Below are positions 45,750-53,927 of a DNA stretch of 64,000 bases, piece by piece. The stretch comes from an uncultured Synergistales bacterium (lineage in GTDB: Bacteria > Synergistota > Synergistia > Synergistales > Aminobacteriaceae): positions 95,890-159,889 of the forward strand of contig CAJOCL010000005.1 in assembly GCA_905233565.1 (NCBI GenBank). The letters are read 5' to 3'. The notes beneath the pieces are model-generated. The model was not told the DNA's origin. It saw nothing but the letters and a program-made list of their open reading frames with translations, and did no database searches. The position numbers and the translations under genes were made by a program. Each line of letters begins with the position of its first letter. The first letter of the stretch is position 1.

Positions 45750-46738
45750 GATTTAACCTCCTCAGTTCTTACCATTGAGACCTCGCCGGATCTGAGAGTC
45801 TCATTTTTCCCCTCGTCATTAATGATTACAAGTCCTCCGAAATCGTCAACCCCTTCAACATGGCCGTAATGCTTTTCATTATTTTTCATGTATGTTATAT
45901 CGCGTCCCGTCAAAATCGAACGTTCGCGGTAAGCCCGTATTATTTCGGGGCTGCCCAGATCTTCAGAAAATTTCATGATGTAATCCGCTATCTTCGCGCA
46001 AAGCTCATCACGCCCGAATAATATATTGCCGTCATCAAAAATTGCTCCTGCTATATTTTTCGTTTCACCGCTGAATTTTTTTGTTGTTACGTTTATCCCG
46101 ATTCCTGTTATTACACTCTCGATTTCGCCGCTCTCAACCCCTGTTACTGCTTCCGTCAATATACCCGTAATCTTTTTATCCCTGAAAAATACGTCATTGA
46201 CCCATTTAATGCCGAGTTTCCCCCTTGCAGCGGCGTATAAATCTTCAATTGCAAGACAAACGGCAACAGCATCGGCAACCGTAATCATCTGAAACTTTTC
46301 AGCTTCAACATTCGGCCTCAATATCAGCGACATATAAAGCCCCGTTCCTGCAGGAGATTCAAAATTATGGCCGTAACGCCCTCTTCCTGCCGTCTGGTGA
46401 TTTGCAGCGATTAAAGTTCCGTGCTTTGAATTTCCCGACATGGCCAGTTTTTTTGCGTAATTATTCGTCGAGTCAGTCTCATCAAGATATATAACGCGTG
46501 ATATTTTCGTGTCTTTGCTTAAATGTGAAATTATCCCTTTTTCCGTCAGAATATCGCTTGCTTCTGAAAGACAATAGCCCCTGTTTGTTACAGCTTTTAT
46601 TATGTGTCCTTCCTTTCTTAGTGCTGCTATTGCTTTCCATACTGCCGCACGCGAAACTCCGAACGATTCGGCAAGTTCCTCGCCTGATATGAATTTTCCC
46701 CTTTGATTTTCAAGCATTCTTAAAATTTTTGTCCTCAT
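45746..46738 (-). CDS. birA: Bifunctional biotin--protein ligase and biotin repressor
   Basis: 330 residues. A winged-helix DNA-binding domain (1-60, GEELAESFGVSRAAVWKAI) precedes the ligase domain, which has TDSTNNYAKK, the biotinyl-AMP loop GRGRYGHNF, KWVNDVF and TGIGINV. It attaches biotin to carboxylase carrier proteins and represses transcription when charged. The upstream promoter overlaps a BirA box. The start codon sits only about 4 nt from the predicted transcription start, so the mRNA may be almost leaderless. Confidence 0.94.
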   Translation of the reverse strand: MRTKILRMLENQRGKFISGEELAESFGVSRAAVWKAIAALRKEGHIIKAVTNRGYCLSEASDILTEKGIISHLSKDTKISRVIYLDETDSTNNYAKKLAMSGNSKHGTLIAANHQTAGRGRYGHNFESPAGTGLYMSLILRPNVEAEKFQMITVADAVAVCLAIEDLYAAARGKLGIKWVNDVFFRDKKITGILTEAVTGVESGEIESVITGIGINVTTKKFSGETKNIAGAIFDDGNILFGRDELCAKIADYIMKFSEDLGSPEIIRAYRERSILTGRDITYMKNNEKHYGHVEGVDDFGGLVIINDEGKNETLRSGEVSMVRTEEVKS

Positions 46739-46748
46739 AATAGTGATA

Positions 46749-46777
46749 TATATATCATAAAAATTTTTAACTGTAAA
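46749..46777 (-). promoter_or_regulatory. Promoter of birA-bioY
   Basis: On the minus strand TTTACA (46772-46777) and TATATA (46749-46754) with a 17-nt spacer. The -35 is inside the left arm of the BirA box, as expected for repression. Confidence 0.6.
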
Positions 46778-46804
46778 CTTTTTGATAATATTTGCGGTTT
46801 ACTA
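46772..46804. promoter_or_regulatory. BirA operator (biotin box)
   Basis: TGTAAAC and GGTTTAC arms (GTAAAC at 46773-46778, GTTTAC at 46797-46802) match the palindromic bacterial BirA site TTGTAAACC-N14-15-GGTTTACAA, with a spacer one base longer. It lies between divergent birA and the Xre gene. Confidence 0.75.
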
Positions 46805-46888
46805 TTATGAATTTGCAGTAAAGATATTTTTACGATTATAATTAAAACAATCAATCTTTTATGATGGAGGAGAGGAAAATAAAGAGAG

Positions 46889-47263
46889 ATGACTATATCG
46901 TCAAATATAAGAATGCTGAGGAAAAAATCAGGTTACACTCAAATTGAGCTTGCTGAAAAATTAGGGGTGTCAATCGCTACCCTGAGACGCTGGGAAGCCG
47001 GCGAAACAGCTCCGAACGCTACGAGAATAGTGGAACTTGCCGGGATTCTTAATGTTCCGCCCGATGAGATTGTTGCGGACAAGGAGAACAAAAATACAAC
47101 CGCGCCGATAAAATTTACTCTGCCGGGAGATAATAAATCACAAGGAATGCTGATATTTGAGGGGGAAGGAACAAGAATCGAACTCCCCCCCACTGATAAA
47201 GGCTACGAATTATTCAACAGGTTAGTTGAAAATCTCATAAACAGACCTAAAACTCAGCACTGA
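46889..47263 (+). CDS. Xre-family helix-turn-helix regulator
   Basis: 124 residues. A Cro/CI-type HTH (about 5-60, IRMLRKKSGYTQIELAEKLG and SIATLRRWEAGETAPNATRI) is followed by a short C-terminal part. The start is ATG 46889, with GGAGGAGAGG 13-22 nt upstream. The divergent position beside the BirA box raises the chance of shared control. Target genes are unknown. Its 3' end overlaps the DUF533 gene by 10 nt on the opposite strand. Confidence 0.85.
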   Translation: MTISSNIRMLRKKSGYTQIELAEKLGVSIATLRRWEAGETAPNATRIVELAGILNVPPDEIVADKENKNTTAPIKFTLPGDNKSQGMLIFEGEGTRIELPPTDKGYELFNRLVENLINRPKTQH

Positions 47264-47991
47264 AGATCTGAATCTGAACTTGTAAGCTGTTCTATATTCC
47301 TGACTACTTCAGGAGTTAATCCCATAGCTTTTGCGAGCTTGTCGAGGTATTTTCTTTCTGCCTCAGTATCCACTTCAATCGACATTAACGAGGCTGAATA
47401 TACCTGTGCCGCAAGTTCGGGGCGGCCTCTTACCGCTGAAATTATTTTCGCAGTTTCCATAGGCCCCTGTAATTTCTGGATAACGTAATTCATACCTTCC
47501 TGACCGATTCCCGAAGATTTCATTGTGTTCATGATCTTGCCTAATTCACCAGAATCGACCTGTCCGTCAGCTTTCGCCGCGTCAATCATCGCAAGCAGTA
47601 TTATTTCAGCGTCAGAATTTTGCTGCTGAGGCGTAGGCTGTACGTATGATTGTGATTGAGATTGAAGTGATGATGAAGCTGACGCTCCGCCCATTGAGTT
47701 TTTGAGAGCCTTATACGCCATCATTCCGAGAAGTCCCATCATTCCTCCGCCGAGACTGTTTGCAGTTGTGCTGCTTGAACCGCCCATCAATGCGCCAAGA
47801 AGTGCGCCGATTCCTCCGGCTGCCAGATTATCGCCGCCGACCCTGTTTTTTACGGTCTGTCCTGCACCTATTAACGAACTCAGAATATCCTGAATGCCAC
47901 TTCCTGCGTTTGACATTCTCGAACTCTGAACGGGCGATGACATACTGCCCTGAACCATAGAGCCAAGAAGATCCATAAAGTTAATTGCCAT
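47254..47991 (-). CDS. DUF533/TerB-like protein
   Basis: About 245 residues. A Gly/Ser/Met-rich N-terminal half with a short hydrophobic patch (GGIGALLGALMGG, then MMGLLGMMAYKALKN) and a Gln-rich linker precede a helical TerB-like domain (about 125-235, ILLAMIDAAKADGQVDSGE and EVDTEAERKYLDKLAKAMGL). This matches DUF533 proteins such as YebE. ATG 47991 follows GGGAG by about 11 nt; a start at 48012 is less likely. Role unknown; metal or membrane stress is often suggested for TerB domains. Confidence 0.75.
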   Translation of the reverse strand: MAINFMDLLGSMVQGSMSSPVQSSRMSNAGSGIQDILSSLIGAGQTVKNRVGGDNLAAGGIGALLGALMGGSSSTTANSLGGGMMGLLGMMAYKALKNSMGGASASSSLQSQSQSYVQPTPQQQNSDAEIILLAMIDAAKADGQVDSGELGKIMNTMKSSGIGQEGMNYVIQKLQGPMETAKIISAVRGRPELAAQVYSASLMSIEVDTEAERKYLDKLAKAMGLTPEVVRNIEQLTSSDSDLQC

Positions 47992-48069
47992 GAAAAAATT
48001 TGCTCCCTTCATGAAAATTTACGAATGATTATATCAGTTATTCGTCATATTCTAAGTTTTTGAAAGCTG

Positions 48070-48078
48070 TGATAAAAT
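48070..48078 (+). promoter_or_regulatory. Extended -10 promoter of the tctCBA operon
   Basis: TGATAAAAT, 54 nt before the ATG of tctC. Confidence 0.5.
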
Positions 48079-48132
48079 CCTTTCAACAAATTTTTCACAA
48101 TAAATTTTATTTTTCCGGAGGTCATTATTCTC

Positions 48133-49125
48133 ATGAAAAAAGTTTTATGTTCAGTCCTTGCCGTAATGCTTGTTTTGTCATGCGCGGCGTTCGCTTCTGC
48201 CGAATGGAAGTTCGAGCGGAAAATTACCATCGTCTGCCCGTGGGGGGTCGGCGGCGGTGCTGATTCGACGCTTCGTCCTATGGCTACGCTTCTCAAGCCC
48301 ATACTCGGACAGGAAGTCGAAGTCGTCAACGTAACAGGCGGAAACGGTGTTACAGCCGTTGAATACGTTTACAAGCAGCCCGCAGACGGTTATACGTACA
48401 TGCTTGGTACTCAGAGCCTCTTTATGCAGGACATTCAGGGAACAACATCAATGAATTTCAAAGATGAATTTATCCCCGTTGCCCGTCTGGTTCATGCAAT
48501 AAACGTCATAACTGCATCGAAAAAGGCAATGGATCGCAAGGGTTATAAGACATTCTCAGAGATGATAAAGTATGTCAAAGACAACCCGTTTGAAGTCAGC
48601 GTAGGAATGCTCACAAGCACGGGGCTTGACGGCGCATCGTTAAAGCAGGCTCTTGAAGGTCTTGACATTCTCGATGTCTCATATCCTTCTGGTTCTGAAA
48701 TGAACTCGGCATTAGTAGGCGGTCATATCGACATAATGGTTACGGGAACTGATGAAATCGAGGGCTTAATCGCTGCCGGTGATGTCGTACCCCTTCTCGC
48801 ACTCTCAGAAAAGAGAATGAAGCGTTACCCTGATGTCGAATGCTCGGTTGAACTTGGCATTAACTCAGTTCTCGGCCCGGCAAGAGGAATTTTTGCAAAG
48901 AAGGGTACTCCTCAGGAAGCTATTGACGTTCTTGTCGCAGCAATCGAAAAGGCATCACAAGACCCTTCATGGCAGGCGTTCCTCGTTCAGGGCTGCTATG
49001 ACGAAAGACCGGGATTCGCCGGCCCTGCTGAATATGCTGCCGACTGCGAAAAAGATTACAAACTCCTCAGCGATTACCTAAAGGCTGAAGGCGTAATGAA
49101 AAAAGACTATTACAGCGGGAAATAA
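48133..49125 (+). CDS. tctC: Tripartite tricarboxylate transporter substrate-binding protein
   Basis: 330 residues with a signal peptide ending FASA. The mature part has ITIVCPWGVGGGADSTLRPMA, a TctC/Bug-family start, and VVNVTGGNGVTAVEYVY. It binds a carboxylate, possibly citrate or another di- or tricarboxylate, in the periplasm and delivers it to TctAB. The specific ligand cannot be read. A hairpin downstream may lower expression of tctB and tctA relative to it. Confidence 0.9.
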   Translation: MKKVLCSVLAVMLVLSCAAFASAEWKFERKITIVCPWGVGGGADSTLRPMATLLKPILGQEVEVVNVTGGNGVTAVEYVYKQPADGYTYMLGTQSLFMQDIQGTTSMNFKDEFIPVARLVHAINVITASKKAMDRKGYKTFSEMIKYVKDNPFEVSVGMLTSTGLDGASLKQALEGLDILDVSYPSGSEMNSALVGGHIDIMVTGTDEIEGLIAAGDVVPLLALSEKRMKRYPDVECSVELGINSVLGPARGIFAKKGTPQEAIDVLVAAIEKASQDPSWQAFLVQGCYDERPGFAGPAEYAADCEKDYKLLSDYLKAEGVMKKDYYSGK

Positions 49126-49144
49126 TTAATCCGTTCCGATAATG

Positions 49145-49175
49145 CCTCCCCTGAAAAATAAAGGGGAGGTTATAA
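49145..49175 (+). terminator. Attenuating hairpin between tctC and tctB
   Basis: CCTCCCC (49145-49151) pairs with GGGGAGG (49163-49169), followed by the weak tract TTATAATTT. Probably partial termination or 3' end protection. Confidence 0.55.
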
Positions 49176-49198
49176 TTTGCAAAGAGGAGTTAATCACA

Positions 49199-49732
49199 GT
49201 GTTTGAATTAATATGTAACGTTCTATTATGGCTGGGACTTCTTTACGCCTATTTCTTTAACGTCCTTGAAGCTCCCATTCCTGACAGGACAGCGCGGAAT
49301 CCTTATACCCTGAAGCCCGATGTCTGGCCTAAGGCTATAATCATTCTTTTGTTGATCTGCATAGCAATAAATATATTCAACATAATCCGTAAAAACAGGA
49401 ATAACCCGGATTTTTCGTTTGCTTCAATGTTCAACATCAACGTTAAACGCTGGATCGGTATGGCACTCATAATAGCGTCGAGCTTCGTTCTTGAACCTCT
49501 CGGCTATATGGCTACGTGCTTCCTTGTTCTTTTCCTTTACGGGTTACTGCTCGGCCAGACGCATGTTATAAGGCTGTTAATATTCTCAGTTGTTATAACG
49601 TTCGTCCTTTATATCGTCTTCAGCGTATTGCTTTCCGTCAATCTTCCAAGAGGAACAATACCCGCAATGCGTAACTTCTCTCTTTACGTTGAGAGTATAG
49701 TTGCGACAGTCAAATCAGCCATAGGAATGTAG
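49199..49732 (+). CDS. tctB: Tripartite tricarboxylate transporter small membrane subunit
   Basis: 177 residues with four hydrophobic segments, typical of TctB. GTG at 49199 follows GAGGAG by 9 nt; the longer frame from 49142 runs through the hairpin and was rejected. TctB pairs with TctA in the membrane. The tctA gene starts 15 nt downstream. Confidence 0.85.
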   Translation: MFELICNVLLWLGLLYAYFFNVLEAPIPDRTARNPYTLKPDVWPKAIIILLLICIAINIFNIIRKNRNNPDFSFASMFNINVKRWIGMALIIASSFVLEPLGYMATCFLVLFLYGLLLGQTHVIRLLIFSVVITFVLYIVFSVLLSVNLPRGTIPAMRNFSLYVESIVATVKSAIGM

Positions 49733-49747
49733 GGAGGTCAGATAATC

Positions 49748-51241
49748 ATGACAACATGGGAATTATTCACAAACGGTTTCGGCGTACTCATGGATCCCTA
49801 CACGCTTTTAATGGTAGTATTCGCAATAATTGTAGGGACGATATTCGGGGCATTGCCGGGAGTCAGCGCAACAATGGCCGTAGCTCTGGGTCTTCCGTTC
49901 ACGTACTCAATGCAGCCTATCCCGGCTATAGTCTTTCTTGTCGCCGTATACTGCTCATCAATAACGGGCGGAAGCATAACGGCGATACTTTTCAAGATTC
50001 CCGGAGTACCTTCAAGCGCGCCGACAACTTTTGACGGCTACCCTATGGCTCAGAGGGGCGAGGCAGGCAAGGCACTTGGCATAGCACTCGGAAGTTCGGC
50101 AATCGGCGGATTAGTTTCAGCACTTGCAATGCTCACGTTATCACCGCAGCTTACGCAGGCAGCGTTATCATTCAGCCCGTCAGATATTTTTGCAATTACT
50201 TTCATGGGACTGTCCATATTGACATGCCTTGACAGCAAGAATATTTTGAGGACGCTTATATCCGGCCTGCTCGGTCTTCTGCTTGCGTGTGTCGGGCAAG
50301 ATCCGATGTATGCCGTTCAGCGTCTTACGTTCGGAAGCCCCGAATTGATCGCAGGGCTTGAAATGATACCCGTATTAATCGGAATTTTCGCAGTAACTGA
50401 AGTTTTGAAACAGACAAAGAAGCGCGATAAACTTTCAGCCGACGAGAGCAACGCCAGCGTAAATACAAAAATGCCTAGCTGGCGCGAATGGTGGGGCATT
50501 AAGTGGCTTTTAGCGAGATGCTCAGTAATAGGCACGATTATCGGCATACTTCCCGGAGCAGGTGCAACAATAGCATCATTCCTGTGTTATTCGACAGAGA
50601 CGAAACTTTCAAAGCACCCCGAAAAATTCGGCACTGGAATCATTGACGGTATAGCAGCCTCAGAAACCGCGAACAATGCAGCAACCGGCGGAGCTATGGT
50701 GCCGTTATTATCGCTCGGCATTCCCGGCGGTAACGCAGCAGCCGTCATGATGAGCGCGTTAGTTCTGAAGGGCGTACAGTTAGGGCCGCTGTTACTCGTC
50801 AACCAGCCTCAGTATCTCAGTGCAACATTTGCCTCGATGGTCGTAACGAATATATTAATGGTCATTGTTGCCATTGCAATTGCAAAGGTATTCGCACAGA
50901 TTCTGGCCGTTCCTTATTCGTATTTAGGGCCCATAATCATAATGCTTGCTATAATCGGCTCATATGCAACAAACATGAGCATAGCAGATGTAAAGATTAT
51001 GGCAATCGCAGGGGTTATAGGACTTGCCATTTCAGCGTGCCACTTCAACAGTGCAGCATTGATTCTCGGGCTTGTTCTCGGCGTAATCTGTGAGGGCAAC
51101 TTCAGCAGGGCTTACACGATTTCAAGGGCTAACCTCGTGAACATGTTCTCGCGTCCCGTTGCAGGTACGTTAATGGTCATCAGCCTTATTCTTTTAATAT
51201 GGCCGATATTGTCCCAAATGTTCAGAAAGAATAAAGATTAA
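49748..51241 (+). CDS. tctA: Tripartite tricarboxylate transporter large membrane subunit
   Basis: 497 residues with about twelve membrane segments. Family motifs include GALPGVSATMAVALGLPFTY, ITGGSITAILFKIPGVPSS and the second-half copy GILPGAGATIASFLCY, with LSLGIPGGNAAAVMM. It carries the substrate across the membrane using an ion gradient. A terminator follows. Confidence 0.93.
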   Translation: MTTWELFTNGFGVLMDPYTLLMVVFAIIVGTIFGALPGVSATMAVALGLPFTYSMQPIPAIVFLVAVYCSSITGGSITAILFKIPGVPSSAPTTFDGYPMAQRGEAGKALGIALGSSAIGGLVSALAMLTLSPQLTQAALSFSPSDIFAITFMGLSILTCLDSKNILRTLISGLLGLLLACVGQDPMYAVQRLTFGSPELIAGLEMIPVLIGIFAVTEVLKQTKKRDKLSADESNASVNTKMPSWREWWGIKWLLARCSVIGTIIGILPGAGATIASFLCYSTETKLSKHPEKFGTGIIDGIAASETANNAATGGAMVPLLSLGIPGGNAAAVMMSALVLKGVQLGPLLLVNQPQYLSATFASMVVTNILMVIVAIAIAKVFAQILAVPYSYLGPIIIMLAIIGSYATNMSIADVKIMAIAGVIGLAISACHFNSAALILGLVLGVICEGNFSRAYTISRANLVNMFSRPVAGTLMVISLILLIWPILSQMFRKNKD

Positions 51242-51258
51242 CTATTAATCAGCAAAAA

Positions 51259-51294
51259 ATTTCCCTCCCAAAGAATCAGCGGGAGGGATTTTTT
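51259..51294 (+). terminator. Terminator of tctCBA
   Basis: TCCCTCCC (51262-51269) pairs with GGGAGGGA (51281-51288), then six T. Confidence 0.85.
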
Positions 51295-51326
51295 ATGAAA
51301 AACAACTATGAACAACAATATCAATG

Positions 51327-52355
51327 TTATAGGAAGAAATATCTTATCACAAAAAGCAGTCCGATTAAAGCCGCACCGAGAAGTCCGAAAAAGAACACAT
51401 CTCCCATGAATGAGACTCCCTGCTTTGCCTTTGCCTGGTTTGGCTGTTCTTTGACCTGTATTTTTATGTCCTTCGTTATGTTCACATAGCCGCGAATCTC
51501 ATCGCTTATCTTGATGTAAATCATTTTTTTGCCGACTGTTTCTTTAATTTCTTCGACAGGGAACAAAGGTTCGATATTATTTTCTATGAGATATTTCTGA
51601 ACGAGTGCGCTTGTTCCCTCGCCCTCGATTTTAACCCCGATAATATCTCCGGGAACAATCTCAGATGATGCCTTGCCCCTGACGGGATCGACAAGCGGGG
51701 TACACATTATTATAGTGCCCTCGAAATTGCCCTCTTTCTTTGCCTCTTCTTTTTCTTTTTCCTGACGTTCAGCCTTTTCCCTCTCTTCTTTTTCTTTCTG
51801 CTGCCTTGCCAGTTCCTCTGGTGAAGGGGGAAGGGGCTTTATAACTTTAGCACGTTCAAGTTCATTGCGTGATACGGGCTCAGCGTCAGTTGTCGCGGTG
51901 AATACACATTGCGATGTAGTCTCAAAACTGCGGCGCAAGATGCTTTCAAGCTGACGTATTTTAACTTTCGTGTAATTCTCATAGAGTTTCTTTTTTTCGT
52001 CTATATTTAGAATTTCTTTTAACTGTCCCTGTAATCTTTCGCCCCAGTCCTTATCAAGCGGCCCCATTTGAGGCAGTGCCTTAACGAAATTCCGCCAGCC
52101 CTTGCCGACTTCGGGAATCTGTCCGGCAGCGTAAGGCTTTGCGAGCCAGAATATCTGGAACACCGTACGCCCCGTCTTTCCTTCAAAGATTACGCAGAAT
52201 CCTCCGCCCATATCTCCGCGTGAGGGCGTGAACGTGGATTTTATTGCAAGAAATTCAGGCTGTTCGTTTTTTCTCACCGGTTCTGCAGGGGGAACTTCTT
52301 TCGGTTTTGCCGTAAGATCCTGAACGTCCTGCACCGTAAAAATATCGTTCGGCAT
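51327..52355 (-). CDS. Tail-anchored protein of unknown function
   Basis: 342 residues with no family recognised. A disordered N-terminus (1-35), a globular domain (about 36-165, with RGDMGGGFCVIFEGKTGR and FQIFWLAKPYAAGQIP), a Pro hinge and a highly charged Glu/Lys coiled coil (about 178-209) lead to a second beta-rich domain (about 210-302). One C-terminal membrane segment (about 318-342) would anchor it with the bulk in the cytoplasm; there is no signal peptide. A zinc-ribbon gene lies just upstream on the same strand (7-nt gap), so the two are probably co-transcribed. Confidence 0.6.
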   Translation of the reverse strand: MPNDIFTVQDVQDLTAKPKEVPPAEPVRKNEQPEFLAIKSTFTPSRGDMGGGFCVIFEGKTGRTVFQIFWLAKPYAAGQIPEVGKGWRNFVKALPQMGPLDKDWGERLQGQLKEILNIDEKKKLYENYTKVKIRQLESILRRSFETTSQCVFTATTDAEPVSRNELERAKVIKPLPPSPEELARQQKEKEEREKAERQEKEKEEAKKEGNFEGTIIMCTPLVDPVRGKASSEIVPGDIIGVKIEGEGTSALVQKYLIENNIEPLFPVEEIKETVGKKMIYIKISDEIRGYVNITKDIKIQVKEQPNQAKAKQGVSFMGDVFFFGLLGAALIGLLFVIRYFFL

Positions 52356-52361
52356 GATTAT

Positions 52362-52520
52362 TTACCTTGCTGAATAACTTTTCGCGCTCCATGATTTACC
52401 GCGCGGAATCTCACCTGATACAAGCTCAAGATAACGGCTCATACAATAGGGGCAGCGTCTTGATGATGAACTTTCTGCCTCAAATTCCTTCTTGCATTCA
52501 AGACATTTGAATTTTGCCAT
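52362..52520 (-). CDS. Small zinc-ribbon protein
   Basis: 52 residues: MAKFKCLECKKEF with C-x2-C (6, 9) and CPYC (23, 26) make a zinc ribbon, followed by a short basic tail. The ATG at 52520 has GGAGGAG 14-20 nt upstream; a longer frame reading from 52640 has no conserved sequence. Similar small proteins regulate or chaperone partners. It precedes the tail-anchored protein by 7 nt. Confidence 0.65.
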   Translation of the reverse strand: MAKFKCLECKKEFEAESSSSRRCPYCMSRYLELVSGEIPRGKSWSAKSYSAR

Positions 52521-52726
52521 GATATTTTTGTGAACTCCTCCGTGAAAATTTAAGAGTAAATAAAATCGAAAAATATTTTTTGAATTATAGAACGTAAAAT
52601 CTTTATGTGCAAATGTGTTTGCTTCATTCAAAATTCGCATGACTTACGCAGTTTTTTTCTTTGAAAATTAATTATAATATATCAAGTTTCATGTGTGTAA
52701 ATTTTACTTTTTTCTGGGAGAGGTGT

Positions 52727-53878
52727 ATGTCCTTGAAATTTAGAAAGATTCCGGCGTTTATCTTCTTTTTCCTCTTTATTTTCGCACATTCAGCGTCAGT
52801 TGACGCTTCGGATATATATGACTATGAGCCGTCATTCTCGCCCTATTATGCCGGTTCAGTAAAAAGCAGCGTACTTTACCGGACACTTGAAGAACTTAAC
52901 TATATACGCCGGCTTGTCGGTGTCCCAGACAACGTTACTCTCAACGCCGAATACACGCGCAGGGCACAGCACGGCGCAGTACTTCTTGATGCTGTAAACA
53001 ATATCACACACACTCCCGGAAAGCCTTACGACATGGATAATTCATTCTATGAGCTTGGCTATGACGCTGCATCTCACGGAAATATTGCTAACGGCTACGG
53101 AATAACGTTAAGCGACAGCACGAAATTATACATGGACGATTCAGACAGCTACAACATAAATTATGTAGGGCATCGGCGCTGGCTCATGAATCCGAGACTT
53201 AAAGAAACAGGTTTCGGAATAAGCACGAGAAGAGGCTATGCGGTTACATATGTAATCGAGGAGTTCAATAACGACGCGCGCTATACTGAGCGGCTCAGAT
53301 GGCCGATTCCTGACGAGTACATTACATGGCCGTCCGGCAAGCACCCTCACCCGCTGACGTACTTTGAGGCTCATACAGCATGGTCCGTAACTCTGAACAG
53401 CGATGTATTTGACACGTGCAGGGTCGGTTCGGTAGGAGTAAGGCTCACTAGGCTTTCTGACGGAAAAATATGGAACTTCGGGGCTTTGGGAAATAACGGC
53501 TTCTTCAACGTTGCAGATAACAGCTACGCATACGACGAGTGCGTAATATTCTGTCCTGACGATGTAATCAGTTACAGGGACGGCGAGATATGGCGCGTTG
53601 AAGTTTCAGGACTGACACGGAAAGACGGAGCAATAGGGAATATCTCTTATACTGTTCAGTTCACGGGGGCATTGACTGGCTACGAAAATGATAATACATA
53701 TTCGTATAATGACCCTTATCAGTACGGTTATGATTATGACTATTACAATTATGACTACTATAACTACGGCAGGAATAACGGCAGAAAAAAATCAGGCGGC
53801 GGAGGCTGTAATTCTCTGCCCGTTACGATGGGCGTTTTAGCCGTTCTTTTATATTTCGGAATCCCGCGCAGAAAATAA
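52727..53878 (+). CDS. Secreted CAP/SCP-domain protein with Tyr-rich linker and Synergist-CTERM tail
   Basis: 383 residues from ATG 52727 behind GGAG. A signal peptide (FIFFFLFIFAHSASVDA) is followed by a CAP domain (about 50-170) with LNYIRRLVGVPDNVTLNAEY, His 95 in ITHTPG and His 149 in GHRRWLM. A beta-rich region to about 310 has no recognised family. A Tyr/Asp/Asn-rich stretch (about 323-350) precedes SGGGGC (Cys 361), a helix and RRK. CAP proteins often act on lipids or walls or in adhesion; its role is unknown. Confidence 0.75.
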   Translation: MSLKFRKIPAFIFFFLFIFAHSASVDASDIYDYEPSFSPYYAGSVKSSVLYRTLEELNYIRRLVGVPDNVTLNAEYTRRAQHGAVLLDAVNNITHTPGKPYDMDNSFYELGYDAASHGNIANGYGITLSDSTKLYMDDSDSYNINYVGHRRWLMNPRLKETGFGISTRRGYAVTYVIEEFNNDARYTERLRWPIPDEYITWPSGKHPHPLTYFEAHTAWSVTLNSDVFDTCRVGSVGVRLTRLSDGKIWNFGALGNNGFFNVADNSYAYDECVIFCPDDVISYRDGEIWRVEVSGLTRKDGAIGNISYTVQFTGALTGYENDNTYSYNDPYQYGYDYDYYNYDYYNYGRNNGRKKSGGGGCNSLPVTMGVLAVLLYFGIPRRK

Positions 53879-53927
53879 TAATGCGCCGGAAAATATATAT
53901 ATTATTATTCAGGAGGTAGTTTTTTCA

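Noticed and set aside
51241..51326. A small gene after tctA (frame from 51295)
   Set aside because: It starts right after the terminator, runs antisense into the tail-anchored gene and shows no conserved features.
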